From Mycobacterium parmense (GTDB lineage Bacteria > Actinomycetota > Actinomycetes > Mycobacteriales > Mycobacteriaceae), in assembly GCF_010730575.1 (NCBI RefSeq), contig NZ_AP022614.1, forward strand, positions 3,410,001 to 3,474,000: a stretch of 64,000 nt of DNA, written 5' to 3'. Below, in pieces: positions 56,564-64,000 of this stretch. The position numbers were made by a program, and so were the translations under genes. The notes below the pieces were generated by a model, which ran no database searches, was not told the origin of the DNA, and saw nothing but the letters and a program-made list of their open reading frames with translations. Within the stretch, counting starts at the first letter, position 1. The number at the start of each line of letters is the position of its first letter.

Positions 56564-58165
56564 ATGACTGACGAGCTGCTGCGCCATCCGACCCACAACG
56601 GCCACTTGTTGGTGGGCGCGCTCAAGCGCCACAAGAACCGGCCGGTGCTGTTCCTCGGCGACACGACGCTGACCGGCGGTCAGCTGGCCGAGCGGATCAG
56701 CCAGTACACGCAGGCGTTCGAGGCGCTGGGCGCCGGCACCGGGGTGACCGTCGGGCTGCTGTCGCTGAACCGGCCCGAGGTGCTGATGATCCTGGGCGCC
56801 AGCCAGACTCAGGGATACCGGCGCACCGCGCTGCACCCCCTGGGCTCGCTGGACGACCACGCCTACGTGCTGTCGGACTGCGGCGCCAGCTCGCTGATCG
56901 TCGACCCCAATCCGATGTTCGTCGAGCGGGCGCTGGGGTTGTTGGAGAAGGTGGACTCCCTCAAGCAGATCCTCACCATCGGCCCGGTACCCGAGGCACT
57001 GAAAGATGTGGCGGTCGACCTGTCGGCCGAGGCGGCCAAGTACCAGCCCAAGCCGCTGGTGGTCGCCGAGCTGGCGCCGGACCACATCGGCGGCATGGCC
57101 TACACCGGCGGCACCACCGGCAAGCCCAAGGGCGTGATGGGCACCACGGGCAACATCGCCGCCATGACACAGATCCAGCTCTCCGAGTGGGAATGGCCCG
57201 AGAGCCCGCGATTCCTGATGTGCACCCCGCTCTCGCACGCCGGCGCGGCGTTCTTCACCCCCACGGTGGTCAAGGGCGGCGAGATGGTGGTGCTGAGCAA
57301 ATTCGACCCCGCCGAGGTGCTGAAAACGATTGAAGAGCAACGCATTACCGCCACCATGCTGGTGCCGTCGATGCTGTACGCGCTGATGGATCACCCGGAT
57401 TCGCACACCCGCGACCTGTCGTCGCTGGAGACCGTCTATTACGGGGCCTCGGCGATGAACCCGGTGCGGCTGGCCGAGGCGATCCGCCGGTTCGGCCCCA
57501 TCTTCGCCCAGTACTACGGTCAGTCCGAGGCGCCGATGGCGATCACCTATCTGGCCAAGGGCGACCACGACGAGAAGCGGCTGACGTCCTGCGGACGCCC
57601 GACGCTGTTCGCGCGGGTGGCGCTGTTGGGCGAGGACGGCAAGCCGGTGCCGCAGGGCGAGCCCGGCGAGATCTGTGTCAGCGGGCCGCTGCTGGCCGGC
57701 GGCTACTGGAACCTGCCCGACGAGACCGCCAAGACCTTCAAGGACGGCTGGCTGCACACCGGCGACATGGCCCGCGAGGACGAGGACGGCTTCTACTTCA
57801 TCGTCGACCGGGTCAAGGACATGATCGTCACCGGCGGCTTCAACGTGTTCCCCCGCGAGGTCGAGGACGTCATCGCCGAGCACCCGTCGGTAGCCCAGGT
57901 CTGTGTGGTCGGGGCGCCCGACGAGAAGTGGGGCGAGGCCGTCACCGCGGTGGTGGTGCTGCGCGCCGACGCCGCGCGCGACGACGCCGCGATCGAGGCG
58001 ATGACCGCCGAGATCCAGGCCGCGGTCAAGGAGCGCAAGGGCTCGGTGCAGTCGCCCAAGCGCGTCGAGATCGTCGACGCGCTGCCGTTGACCGGGCTGG
58101 GCAAGCCGGACAAGAAGGCCGTGCGGGCGCGGTTCTGGGAGGGCGCGGGCCGCGCGGTCGGCTAG
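56564..58165 (+). CDS. fadD8: Fatty-acid-CoA ligase
   Basis: ANL-superfamily ligase of 533 aa, Rv0551c equivalent. P-loop AYTGGTTGKPKGVMG, YYGQSEAPM (A5), HTGDMAREDEDGF, RVKDMIVTGGFNVFPREVED and the catalytic Lys in GLGKPDKKAVR. It activates a fatty or related acid to the CoA ester. Nothing shows FAAL-type features. In M. tuberculosis it lies beside vapBC3; here a TetR-AKR-nitroreductase block follows it. Confidence 0.94.
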   Translation: MTDELLRHPTHNGHLLVGALKRHKNRPVLFLGDTTLTGGQLAERISQYTQAFEALGAGTGVTVGLLSLNRPEVLMILGASQTQGYRRTALHPLGSLDDHAYVLSDCGASSLIVDPNPMFVERALGLLEKVDSLKQILTIGPVPEALKDVAVDLSAEAAKYQPKPLVVAELAPDHIGGMAYTGGTTGKPKGVMGTTGNIAAMTQIQLSEWEWPESPRFLMCTPLSHAGAAFFTPTVVKGGEMVVLSKFDPAEVLKTIEEQRITATMLVPSMLYALMDHPDSHTRDLSSLETVYYGASAMNPVRLAEAIRRFGPIFAQYYGQSEAPMAITYLAKGDHDEKRLTSCGRPTLFARVALLGEDGKPVPQGEPGEICVSGPLLAGGYWNLPDETAKTFKDGWLHTGDMAREDEDGFYFIVDRVKDMIVTGGFNVFPREVEDVIAEHPSVAQVCVVGAPDEKWGEAVTAVVVLRADAARDDAAIEAMTAEIQAAVKERKGSVQSPKRVEIVDALPLTGLGKPDKKAVRARFWEGAGRAVG

Positions 58166-58178
58166 GCATGAGCCTGGC

Positions 58179-58210
58179 CCTGGGCCTGGGCCTGGGCCTG
58201 GGCCTGGGCC
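58179..58210 (+). repeat. CCTGGG hexanucleotide tandem repeat, five full copies
   Basis: Five perfect CCTGGG units plus CC, starting 13 bases after the fadD8 stop. In the six-base frame the tract is directly before the hairpin. Length variation between strains is likely because such tracts slip. Confidence 0.9.
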
Positions 58211-58211
58211 A

Positions 58212-58239
58212 CCGAGTGTGCGGCCAGCCGCACACTCGG
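58212..58239. terminator. Strong hairpin between convergent fadD8 and tetR
   Basis: CCGAGTGTGCGG and CCGCACACTCGG are perfect 12-bp arms around the four-base loop CCAG. No T tract follows, as usual in mycobacteria. It serves transcripts from both sides. Confidence 0.6.
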
Positions 58240-58247
58240 GCTCGAAC

Positions 58248-58263
58248 GTGCGGCTGGCCGCAC
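58248..58263. terminator. Second hairpin next to the tetR end
   Basis: GTGCGG-CTGG-CCGCAC forms a six-bp stem, and its sequence is a second version of the first hairpin (shared GTGCGGC, GCCGCACACTCG), so the pair looks like a duplicated element. Confidence 0.45.
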
Positions 58264-58276
58264 ACTCGACCGAAAG

Positions 58277-58825
58277 CTAGGCCGCGATCCCGGCCACCAG
58301 GAGGTCGAGCATGCGGGCCGTCTGCTCGGGCGAGCGGCTGGCCAGGAAGATGCCGATCAGGCTGGACACCACGTCGTCGGCCGCCACGTCGGCGCGCAGG
58401 CTACCGTCGCCGGCGCCGGCTGCCAGCAGCAATTCGACCGCACCGACGATGCTGTCGCGGGTCTGGCTGGGCGTAAAAGCGCCCGAGTCGAACATCGCGT
58501 GCAGCGACTCGGCCATTCCGCGCTTGGCGGCGACGAAGCTCGCGTAGCGGTCCATCCAGTGCCGCAACGCGGTCCTGGGTGGGTGTCGCTTCAGCAGCTG
58601 TTCGGCCGCGGCGGCGACCTCGGCGAGCTCGGTGCGGTAGATCGCCTCGACCAGGGCCTGCCGATTGGGGAAGTGGCGGTACAGCGTGCCGATCCCGACG
58701 CCGGCGTCGCGTGCGATCGACTCCAGCGACACGGGCCGCCCGTCCGCGGCGGCGAATGCCGCCGTCGCGACCTCGAGGAGCTTCTCGCGGTTGCGGCGCG
58801 CGTCGGAGCGGACACGGTCGACCAA
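58277..58825 (-). CDS. TetR-family transcriptional regulator
   Basis: Repressor of 182 aa. N-terminal helix-turn-helix DARRNREKLLEVATAAFAA, VSLESIARDAGVGIGTLYRH, FPNRQALVEAIY; ligand-binding C-terminal half. A TTG start was chosen because GGAGGAG lies eight bases upstream; the ATG at 58903 would place the start beyond the operator dyads and use no ribosome site. It is divergent from the aldo/keto reductase, and two matching dyads lie between the genes, so it probably represses both. Confidence 0.8.
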   Translation of the reverse strand: MVDRVRSDARRNREKLLEVATAAFAAADGRPVSLESIARDAGVGIGTLYRHFPNRQALVEAIYRTELAEVAAAAEQLLKRHPPRTALRHWMDRYASFVAAKRGMAESLHAMFDSGAFTPSQTRDSIVGAVELLLAAGAGDGSLRADVAADDVVSSLIGIFLASRSPEQTARMLDLLVAGIAA

Positions 58826-58826
58826 A

Positions 58827-58877
58827 GCGGAGGCTCCTCCGGTTCTGCTACGGTGATACAAGCGGAGGGTCCTCCGC
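58827..58877. promoter_or_regulatory. Twin TetR operator dyads
   Basis: Dyad 1 (58827-58841) is GCGGAGG-CT-CCTCCG; dyad 2 (58862-58877) is GCGGAGG-GT-CCTCCGC. Their centres are 35 bp apart. Dyad 1 contains the Shine-Dalgarno of tetR and dyad 2 lies 30 bp from the AKR start, so one repressor can switch off both directions. Confidence 0.6.
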
Positions 58878-58906
58878 ATTTCCAGTGTGGCAGATGGGAG
58901 CACTCA

Positions 58907-59842
58907 ATGAGCGGACCAAACCCCGGCGGCCTCGGCACTATCGGGACCAACACGGTCGCCCGCGTCGGTTACGGCGCCATGCAGCTCTTCCAGACCACAC
59001 CGGAGGCCGCGGCCGCGGTCCTGCGCCGCGCGGTCGAGCTCGGCGTCAACCACATCGACACCGCATCGTTCTACGGCCCCGGCGAGGTGAACCGGCGGAT
59101 CCGCGACGCGCTGGCGCCCTACCCGGAAGACCTGGTCATCGTCAGCAAGGTCGGCGCGCGTCACACCGGTGCGGACCCGATCCCCCTGGCCGCCGCGCAA
59201 CGGCCGGCCGAGCTGCGCGCCGCCGTCGAGGACGACCTCGAGCAGCTGGGCCTCGATCGCATTCCGGTGGTCAACCTGCGGCGCATGGACCTCGGCCCGG
59301 GCGTGGCCGCCGAGGGCGACCAGATCGTCGACCTCGACGACCAGCTGGCCGAGATGATTGCCCTGCGCGACGAGGGCAAGATCGGCGCGATCGGGATGAG
59401 CAGCGTGCCGCTCGAGGTGCTGCGGCGCGCGCTGCCGGCCGGCATCGTGTGCGTGCAGAACGCCTACAGCCTGCTGGACCGCTCGCAAGAGGAGATGGTC
59501 GAGGTCTGCAACGACGAGGGCATCGCGTGGGTGCCGTATTTCCCGCTGGGGTCGGCGTTCCCGGGCTTCCCCAAGGTCTCCGACAACCCGGTGGTCGCCG
59601 AGATCGCCGGTGAGCTGGGGGTCACGGGCTCCCAGGTCGGGCTGGCCTGGCTGCTGGCTCACTCACCGAACACCCTGCTGATCCCCGGCACGCGATCCGT
59701 CGGGCACCTCGAGGAGAACCTCGGCGCGGGCGACGTCGTGCTGGACGCGGGCGCGCTGGAACGGCTGGACGCCGTCGCCACGCCGGGGGCCGACCCGTGG
59801 GCGCACGGCGTCGAACCCTTCCTGGAGGCGCCGAACAGCTGA
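58907..59842 (+). CDS. Aldo/keto reductase
   Basis: AKR of 311 aa. Catalytic Asp and Tyr in NHIDTASFYGPGEV, Lys in VIVSKVG; at the usual His position the sequence is PVVNLRRMDLGPG, so the tetrad His appears to be replaced (VNLRRMD), as in some AKR subgroups. It has PGTRSVGHLEENLGA near the C-terminus. The ATG has GGGAG seven bases upstream. It is probably repressed by the divergent TetR and is the first of a possible AKR-nitroreductase-menB-SDR-VOC-pitA series on this strand. Confidence 0.87.
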   Translation: MSGPNPGGLGTIGTNTVARVGYGAMQLFQTTPEAAAAVLRRAVELGVNHIDTASFYGPGEVNRRIRDALAPYPEDLVIVSKVGARHTGADPIPLAAAQRPAELRAAVEDDLEQLGLDRIPVVNLRRMDLGPGVAAEGDQIVDLDDQLAEMIALRDEGKIGAIGMSSVPLEVLRRALPAGIVCVQNAYSLLDRSQEEMVEVCNDEGIAWVPYFPLGSAFPGFPKVSDNPVVAEIAGELGVTGSQVGLAWLLAHSPNTLLIPGTRSVGHLEENLGAGDVVLDAGALERLDAVATPGADPWAHGVEPFLEAPNS

Positions 59843-59856
59843 CTACTGTGGCAGCC

Positions 59857-60312
59857 ATGGGAAACGCCGAGGGGCTCAAACCACCCTGGTGGCTGAAGCC
59901 GGCGAACAAGGTCTTCATCCGGCTGTCGCGGCTCGGGCTGAGCTTCGGCGGCGAGAGCCCGGTGGTGTTGACGGTGGCGGGCCGCAAGTCCGGGGCGCCG
60001 CGGTCGACGCCGGTGACACCGATGACGGTCGACGGCAGACGGTACGTGGTCGGCGGCTTCCCGGGCGCCGACTGGGTCCGAAACGTCAGGGCCGCAGACG
60101 AAGTCACGCTGACTCGGGGCCGCCGGCAGGAACGGGTCCAGATGGTGGAGTTACCCGCCGACGACGCGCGACCTTTCCTGCGGGCGTTCCCGACCGAGGT
60201 TCCCACCGGTGTCGGTTTCATGCGGCGGTCCGGCCTGGTCAAGGAGGGCCGACCCGACGAGTTCGAGGCGCTGGCCGGCGTCTGCCCGGTCTTCCGACTG
60301 GACCCGCTGTGA
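59857..60312 (+). CDS. F420-dependent nitroreductase-family protein (DUF385/DDN-like)
   Basis: Protein of 151 aa with the DDN-type split-barrel features: VVLTVAGRKSGAPRSTPVTP, then DGRRYVVGGFPGADWVRNV. Such proteins bind deazaflavin F420 and reduce quinones or other electrophiles. Its stop overlaps the menB GTG (GTGA). A quinone-reducing role beside menB is tempting but unproven. M. tuberculosis has no such gene at this place, as far as I remember. Confidence 0.85.
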   Translation: MGNAEGLKPPWWLKPANKVFIRLSRLGLSFGGESPVVLTVAGRKSGAPRSTPVTPMTVDGRRYVVGGFPGADWVRNVRAADEVTLTRGRRQERVQMVELPADDARPFLRAFPTEVPTGVGFMRRSGLVKEGRPDEFEALAGVCPVFRLDPL

Positions 60313-61211
60313 GCGCCACCCCTTTTGACGCCCGGGCCTGGCGGCCGGTCGGCGGGTTCGAGGACTTGACCGACATCACCTACCACCGGCACGTCGAGGA
60401 CGCGACGGTCCGCGTCGCGTTCGACCGGCCGGAGGTGCGCAACGCGTTCCGCCCGCACACCGTCGACGAGCTGTACCGGGCGCTCGACCACGCCCGGATG
60501 TCGCCCGACGTCGGCGTGGTGCTGCTGACCGGCAACGGGCCGTCGCCGAAGGACGGCGGCTGGGCGTTCTGCTCGGGCGGCGATCAGCGCATCCGCGGCC
60601 GCTCGGGCTACCGGTACGCGAGCGGGGACACCGCCGACACCGTCGACGTGGCCCGTGCCGGGCGGTTGCACATCCTCGAGGTGCAGCGGCTGATCCGCTT
60701 CATGCCCAAGGTGGTCATCTGCCTGGTCAACGGGTGGGCGGCCGGCGGGGGGCACAGCCTGCACGTGGTCTGCGACCTGACGCTGGCCAGCCGTGAACAC
60801 GCCCGTTTCAAGCAGACCGACGCCGACGTCGGCAGCTTCGACGGCGGCTACGGCAGCGCGTACCTGGCCCGTCAGGTGGGCCAGAAGTTCGCCCGCGAGA
60901 TCTTCTTCCTGGGCCGTCCCTACACCGCCGAGCAGATGCACCTTATGGGTGCGGTCAACGAGGTGGTGGAACACGCTGAGCTCGAGACGGTCGGCGTGCA
61001 GTGGGCGCGCGAGATCAACGCCAAGTCTCCTCAGGCGCAGCGCATGCTGAAGTTCGCGTTCAACCTGCTCGACGACGGCCTCGTGGGGCAGCAACTGTTC
61101 GCCGGGGAGGCGACCCGGCTGGCCTACATGACCGACGAGGCCGTCGAGGGGCGCGACGCCTTCCTGGAGAAGCGCGACCCGGACTGGAGCCCGTTCCCCC
61201 GCTACTTCTGA
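60309..61211 (+). CDS. menB: 1,4-Dihydroxy-2-naphthoyl-CoA synthase
   Basis: Crotonase-family ring-closing enzyme of 300 aa, Rv0548c equivalent. It has GGWAFCSGGDQRIRG, LVNGWAAGGGHSLHVVCD (oxyanion hole) and DADVGSFDGGYGSAYLA, with the last SPFPRYF. The GTG (MSATPFDARAWRPV) was chosen by the GTGA overlap; Rv0548c is about 14 residues longer at the N-terminus. Confidence 0.95.
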   Translation: MSATPFDARAWRPVGGFEDLTDITYHRHVEDATVRVAFDRPEVRNAFRPHTVDELYRALDHARMSPDVGVVLLTGNGPSPKDGGWAFCSGGDQRIRGRSGYRYASGDTADTVDVARAGRLHILEVQRLIRFMPKVVICLVNGWAAGGGHSLHVVCDLTLASREHARFKQTDADVGSFDGGYGSAYLARQVGQKFAREIFFLGRPYTAEQMHLMGAVNEVVEHAELETVGVQWAREINAKSPQAQRMLKFAFNLLDDGLVGQQLFAGEATRLAYMTDEAVEGRDAFLEKRDPDWSPFPRYF

Positions 61212-61255
61212 GCGGCCCGCCGGGGGCCGGGGACCCCCCGCCTAAACTCCTCACG

Positions 61256-62149
61256 ATGAGCAAGAGCCCGTTGCGCCGGTTCACCGACCAGATCGTGCTG
61301 GCCACCATGCGCCCGCCCGCGGCGCCGCAGGTGCTGGTCAACCGGCCCGCGATCAGGCCGATCACCTTGACGGGCAAGCGCATCCTGCTCACCGGCGCGT
61401 CGTCGGGCATCGGCGAGGCCGCCGCCCGACAGTTCGGCCGCGAGGGCGCGACCGTGGTGGTCGTCGCCCGCCGCCGGGACCTGCTCGACGCGCTGGCCGA
61501 CCGGATCACCACCGCCGGCGGCGCCGCCCTGCCGATCCCGTGCGACCTCTCGGACCTCGACGCCGTCGACGCGCTGGTGGCCGACGTCGTCGACCGCATC
61601 GGCGGGGTCGACATCCTGATCAACAACGCCGGCCGGTCCATCCGCCGGCCGCTGGCCGAATCGCTGGAACGCTGGCACGACGTCGAACGCACGATGGTGC
61701 TCAACTACTACTCGCCGCTGCGGCTGATCCGCGGGCTGGCGCCCGGCATGCTCGAGCGCGGCGACGGCCACGTCATCAACGTCTCCACGTGGGGGGTGCT
61801 GTCGGAGGCCTCGCCGCTGTTCGCGGTCTACAACGCGTCGAAGGCCGCGCTGTCGGCGGTGAGCCGGGTCGTCGAAACCGAGTGGGGCGCACGGGGTGTG
61901 CACTCGACGACGCTGTACTACCCGCTGGTGGCGACCCCGATGATCGCCCCGACCAAGGCCTACGAAGGGGTGCCCGCCCTGACGTCGGAGGAGGCCGGCG
62001 AGTGGATGATCACCGCCGCCCGCACCCGGCCGGTGCGGATCGCGCCGCGCATGGCCATCGCGGCCAAGGCGCTGGACACCTTCGGCCCCCGCTGGGTCAA
62101 CGCGATCATGCAGCGGCAGAGCGTGCAGCCGAACCCGGCCGGCAGCTGA
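61256..62149 (+). CDS. Short-chain dehydrogenase/reductase (Rv0547c-like)
   Basis: SDR of 297 aa with a basic 35-residue N-terminal extension. LLTGASSGIGEAAARQF, NNAGRSIRRP, catalytic YNASKAALSAVS. The ATG (MSKSPLRRFTDQIVLATM) lies 45 bp after menB. It is the Rv0547c equivalent by position and sequence. Substrate unknown. Confidence 0.9.
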   Translation: MSKSPLRRFTDQIVLATMRPPAAPQVLVNRPAIRPITLTGKRILLTGASSGIGEAAARQFGREGATVVVVARRRDLLDALADRITTAGGAALPIPCDLSDLDAVDALVADVVDRIGGVDILINNAGRSIRRPLAESLERWHDVERTMVLNYYSPLRLIRGLAPGMLERGDGHVINVSTWGVLSEASPLFAVYNASKAALSAVSRVVETEWGARGVHSTTLYYPLVATPMIAPTKAYEGVPALTSEEAGEWMITAARTRPVRIAPRMAIAAKALDTFGPRWVNAIMQRQSVQPNPAGS

Positions 62150-62180
62150 GCCGGCCCGCGAGCGTGATAGACACGACGCT

Positions 62181-62588
62181 ATGGAGATCCTGGCCAGCCG
62201 GATGCTGCTCCGGCCGGCGGACTATCAGAGGTCGCTGAGCTTCTACCGCGACCAGATCGGCCTGGCGATCGCGCGCGAATACGGGGCCGGGACGGTGTTC
62301 TTCGCCGGTCAGTCTTTGCTGGAGCTGGCCGGTTTCGGCTCCCCGGACCACTCCCGCGGCCCCTTCCCCGGCGCGCTGTGGCTCCAGGTCCGCGACATCG
62401 CAGCAACCCAGGCCGAGCTCGAAAAGCGAGGGGTCGCAATAGCGCGCGAGGCGCGCCGCGAACCCTGGGGCCTGCACGAGATGCACGTCACCGACCCGGA
62501 CGGCATCACCCTGATCTTCATCGAGATCCCCGCTGACCATCCGTTGCGGCGCGACACCCGAGGTGAACGACAGGGAACGTCTGGTTAA
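62181..62588 (+). CDS. VOC-fold glyoxalase-like protein (Rv0546c-like)
   Basis: Protein of 135 aa. RMLLRPADYQRSLSFYRDQI at the start and MHVTDPDGITLIFIEIP near the end show one VOC module. The C-terminal 15 residues are charged and disordered. It follows the SDR by 31 bp. The Rv0546c equivalent; role unknown, perhaps methylglyoxal removal. Confidence 0.87.
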   Translation: MEILASRMLLRPADYQRSLSFYRDQIGLAIAREYGAGTVFFAGQSLLELAGFGSPDHSRGPFPGALWLQVRDIAATQAELEKRGVAIAREARREPWGLHEMHVTDPDGITLIFIEIPADHPLRRDTRGERQGTSG

Positions 62589-62685
62589 CTGCCAGGTAAC
62601 ATCTGGCGACGAGTCAAGGTACACCTGCGATTTGGCTGTTCGACCATTAGACAACTGAATCCTCCTACCACGAGAATCAGGCGCT

Positions 62686-63936
62686 GTGAACATAGAGTTG
62701 TTCCTCCTAATCATTGTCGTAGTCACGGCTCTCGCCTTCGATTTCACCAACGGATTCCACGACACGGGCAACGCCATGGCGACCTCCATCGCCAGTGGCG
62801 CGCTGGCCCCCAAGGCGGCTGTCGCGCTGTCCGCGGTGCTCAACCTCGTGGGTGCCTTCATGTCCACGGCCGTCGCGGCGACCATCGCCAAAGGCCTGAT
62901 CGACGGGCACATCGTCACGCTGGAACTGGTGTTCGCCGGCCTCGTCGGCGGCATCGTCTGGAACCTGCTCACCTGGCTCCTCGGCATCCCGTCGAGCTCC
63001 TCGCACGCGTTGATCGGCGGCATCGTCGGCGCCACGATCGCCGCCGTCGGCGGGCACGGCGTGCTCTGGAAGGGCCTGGTCTCCCACGTACTCATCCCGG
63101 CGGTCGTCGCCGCGATCCTGGCCATCGGGGTCGGCGCGCTCGCGACCTGGCTGGTCTACCGCGTCACCCGCGGGCTGGAAGAAAAGCGCACCGAGGCCGG
63201 CTTCCGCTACGGCCAGTGGGGTTCGGCCTCGCTGGTCTCGCTGGCCCACGGCACCGGTGACGCGCAGAAGACGATGGGCATCATCTTCCTGGCGCTGATG
63301 TCCTACGGGTCGATCAGCAAGAGCGCTTCGGCGCCGCCGCTGTGGGTGATCGTGGGTTGCGCGTTGTCGATGGCGGCGGGCACCTACCTGGGCGGCTGGC
63401 GGATCATTCGCACCCTGGGCAAGGGCCTCGTCGAGATCAGGTCCCCGCAGGGCATGGCCGCCGAATCGTCTTCGGCCGCAGTCATTCTGTTGTCCACCCA
63501 CTTCGGGTACGCCCTGTCGACCACGCAGGTCTGCACCGGCTCGGTGCTGGGCAGCGGGCTGGGCAAGCCCGGCGGCGAGGTGCGCTGGGGCGTGGCCGGC
63601 CGGATGGCCACCGCGTGGCTGGTGACGCTCCCGCTGGCCGGGCTGGTCGGCGCCATCACCTACTGGATCGTCCATCTGATCGGCGGGTATCCCGGCGCGA
63701 TCATCGGCTTCGGGTTGCTGGTCGCGGTCTCCACCGTCATCTACATCCGGTCGCGCAAGGTCAAGGTCGACCACAACAACGTCAACGCCGAATGGGAAGG
63801 CAGCCTCACCGCCGGCCTCGAAGGCCTGGAGGAAAAGCAAGGTCCGCCGGGCACGGGACCCCTGATCGGCGGCGCCGCCGCCGGATCCGGGTCGGGCTCC
63901 GAAGGTGACACCGTGAGCGCGGGGAACCCGTCATGA
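62686..63936 (+). CDS. pitA: Low-affinity inorganic phosphate transporter
   Basis: PiT-family (PHO4) transporter of 416 aa, Rv0545c equivalent. The two signature repeats are DFTNGFHDTGNAMATSIASG near residue 19 and VSLAHGTGDAQKTMGIIFL near residue 185. There are about ten membrane segments and a Gly/Ser-rich tail. It starts with GTG. The stop overlaps the next ATG (ATGA). The 97-bp region upstream contains GGTTAAC and GGTAAC as a loose direct repeat 11 bases apart. Confidence 0.94.
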   Translation: MNIELFLLIIVVVTALAFDFTNGFHDTGNAMATSIASGALAPKAAVALSAVLNLVGAFMSTAVAATIAKGLIDGHIVTLELVFAGLVGGIVWNLLTWLLGIPSSSSHALIGGIVGATIAAVGGHGVLWKGLVSHVLIPAVVAAILAIGVGALATWLVYRVTRGLEEKRTEAGFRYGQWGSASLVSLAHGTGDAQKTMGIIFLALMSYGSISKSASAPPLWVIVGCALSMAAGTYLGGWRIIRTLGKGLVEIRSPQGMAAESSSAAVILLSTHFGYALSTTQVCTGSVLGSGLGKPGGEVRWGVAGRMATAWLVTLPLAGLVGAITYWIVHLIGGYPGAIIGFGLLVAVSTVIYIRSRKVKVDHNNVNAEWEGSLTAGLEGLEEKQGPPGTGPLIGGAAAGSGSGSEGDTVSAGNPS

Positions 63937-64000
63937 GCCACTTCAGCGAGTGGTTCAACTACCAGGCGTCGCTGCGAATCCTGATCTTCAGCATGCTGGC
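63933..64000 (+). CDS. Rv0544c-like membrane protein (5' end only)
   Basis: Only 22 codons are in the window: MSHFSEWFNYQASLRILIFS, then ML. The ATG overlaps the pitA stop (ATGA), so translation is coupled. By position it is the small membrane protein that follows pitA in M. tuberculosis. The hydrophobic stretch beginning at residue 14 is consistent. Confidence 0.7.
   Translation, partial: MSHFSEWFNYQASLRILIFSML

Noticed and set aside
58179..58210. Tandem repeat as CRISPR
   Set aside because: Six-base units with no spacers and no cas genes; it is a simple microsatellite.
62596..62620. GGTTAAC/GGTAAC direct repeat before pitA as a PhoP or RegX3 box
   Set aside because: The repeats are not identical and do not match either consensus that I know well enough to claim.

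Overview
The window is high-G+C actinobacterial DNA with many GTG starts, GTGA/ATGA stop-start overlaps and a gene order that is, in reverse, the Mycobacterium tuberculosis Rv0544c-Rv0584 region with large insertions and losses. The proteins that I recognise from memory (MenB, MenC, MenD, MenG, MenJ, GrcC1, BpoC, MgtA, FadD8, YajQ, GpsA, HtpX, PitA) are close to but not identical with the tuberculosis proteins. A non-tuberculous Mycobacterium, probably of the M. avium complex, is the best inference.

Left part (1-25 kb), mostly accessory. A truncated aldo/keto reductase lies divergent from an MmyB-type regulator. Then come a B12-type radical SAM protein with a VOC-fold partner, a tandem pair of LCM-family methyltransferases, a large flippase-like membrane protein with a kinase-like middle domain, a secreted GH92 alpha-mannosidase, a zinc-ribbon/PAS-ANTAR regulator pair, galT-galK, a FUSC membrane protein, a CYP125-type P450 with a FAD monooxygenase, an alpha/beta hydrolase, a NYN-LOTUS RNase-like protein, a second P450, a lipoprotein, and an Nramp-like transporter behind an IdeR/DtxR-type box.

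Centre (26-33.6 kb). A four-gene operon on the minus strand encodes a fatty acyl-AMP ligase-ACP-thioester reductase megaprotein, a ferritin-like diiron protein (PF10118 type), an EphD-like hydrolase-SDR fusion, and a flavin/2Fe-2S reductase. Upstream is 516 bp of unusually AT-rich non-coding DNA. Together the four could activate, oxidise, reduce and release a fatty chain. This is the best candidate for an undescribed system.

Right part (33.6-64 kb), mostly core. It holds a diacylglycerol-kinase-like protein, an SDR, a DMT transporter, a membrane-anchored Mrr-like nuclease, tRNA-Tyr, yajQ, a Baeyer-Villiger-type monooxygenase, a modular membrane protease, gpsA, a SulP transporter and htpX. Then follows the menaquinone block: grcC1 and menJ (divergent, 22 bp apart), menG, the operon Rv0552-like/menC/bpoC/menD/Rv0556-like/mgtA, fadD8 and menB. 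These make the polyprenyl tail, the naphthoquinone head, the methylation and the side-chain saturation of MK-9(II-H2). Between fadD8 and menB sit a TetR regulator, an aldo/keto reductase and an F420-type nitroreductase, where M. tuberculosis has vapBC3. The window ends in pitA and the first codons of an Rv0544c-like membrane protein.

All calls come from reading translations and motifs; no database search was run. M. tuberculosis equivalents are from memory.
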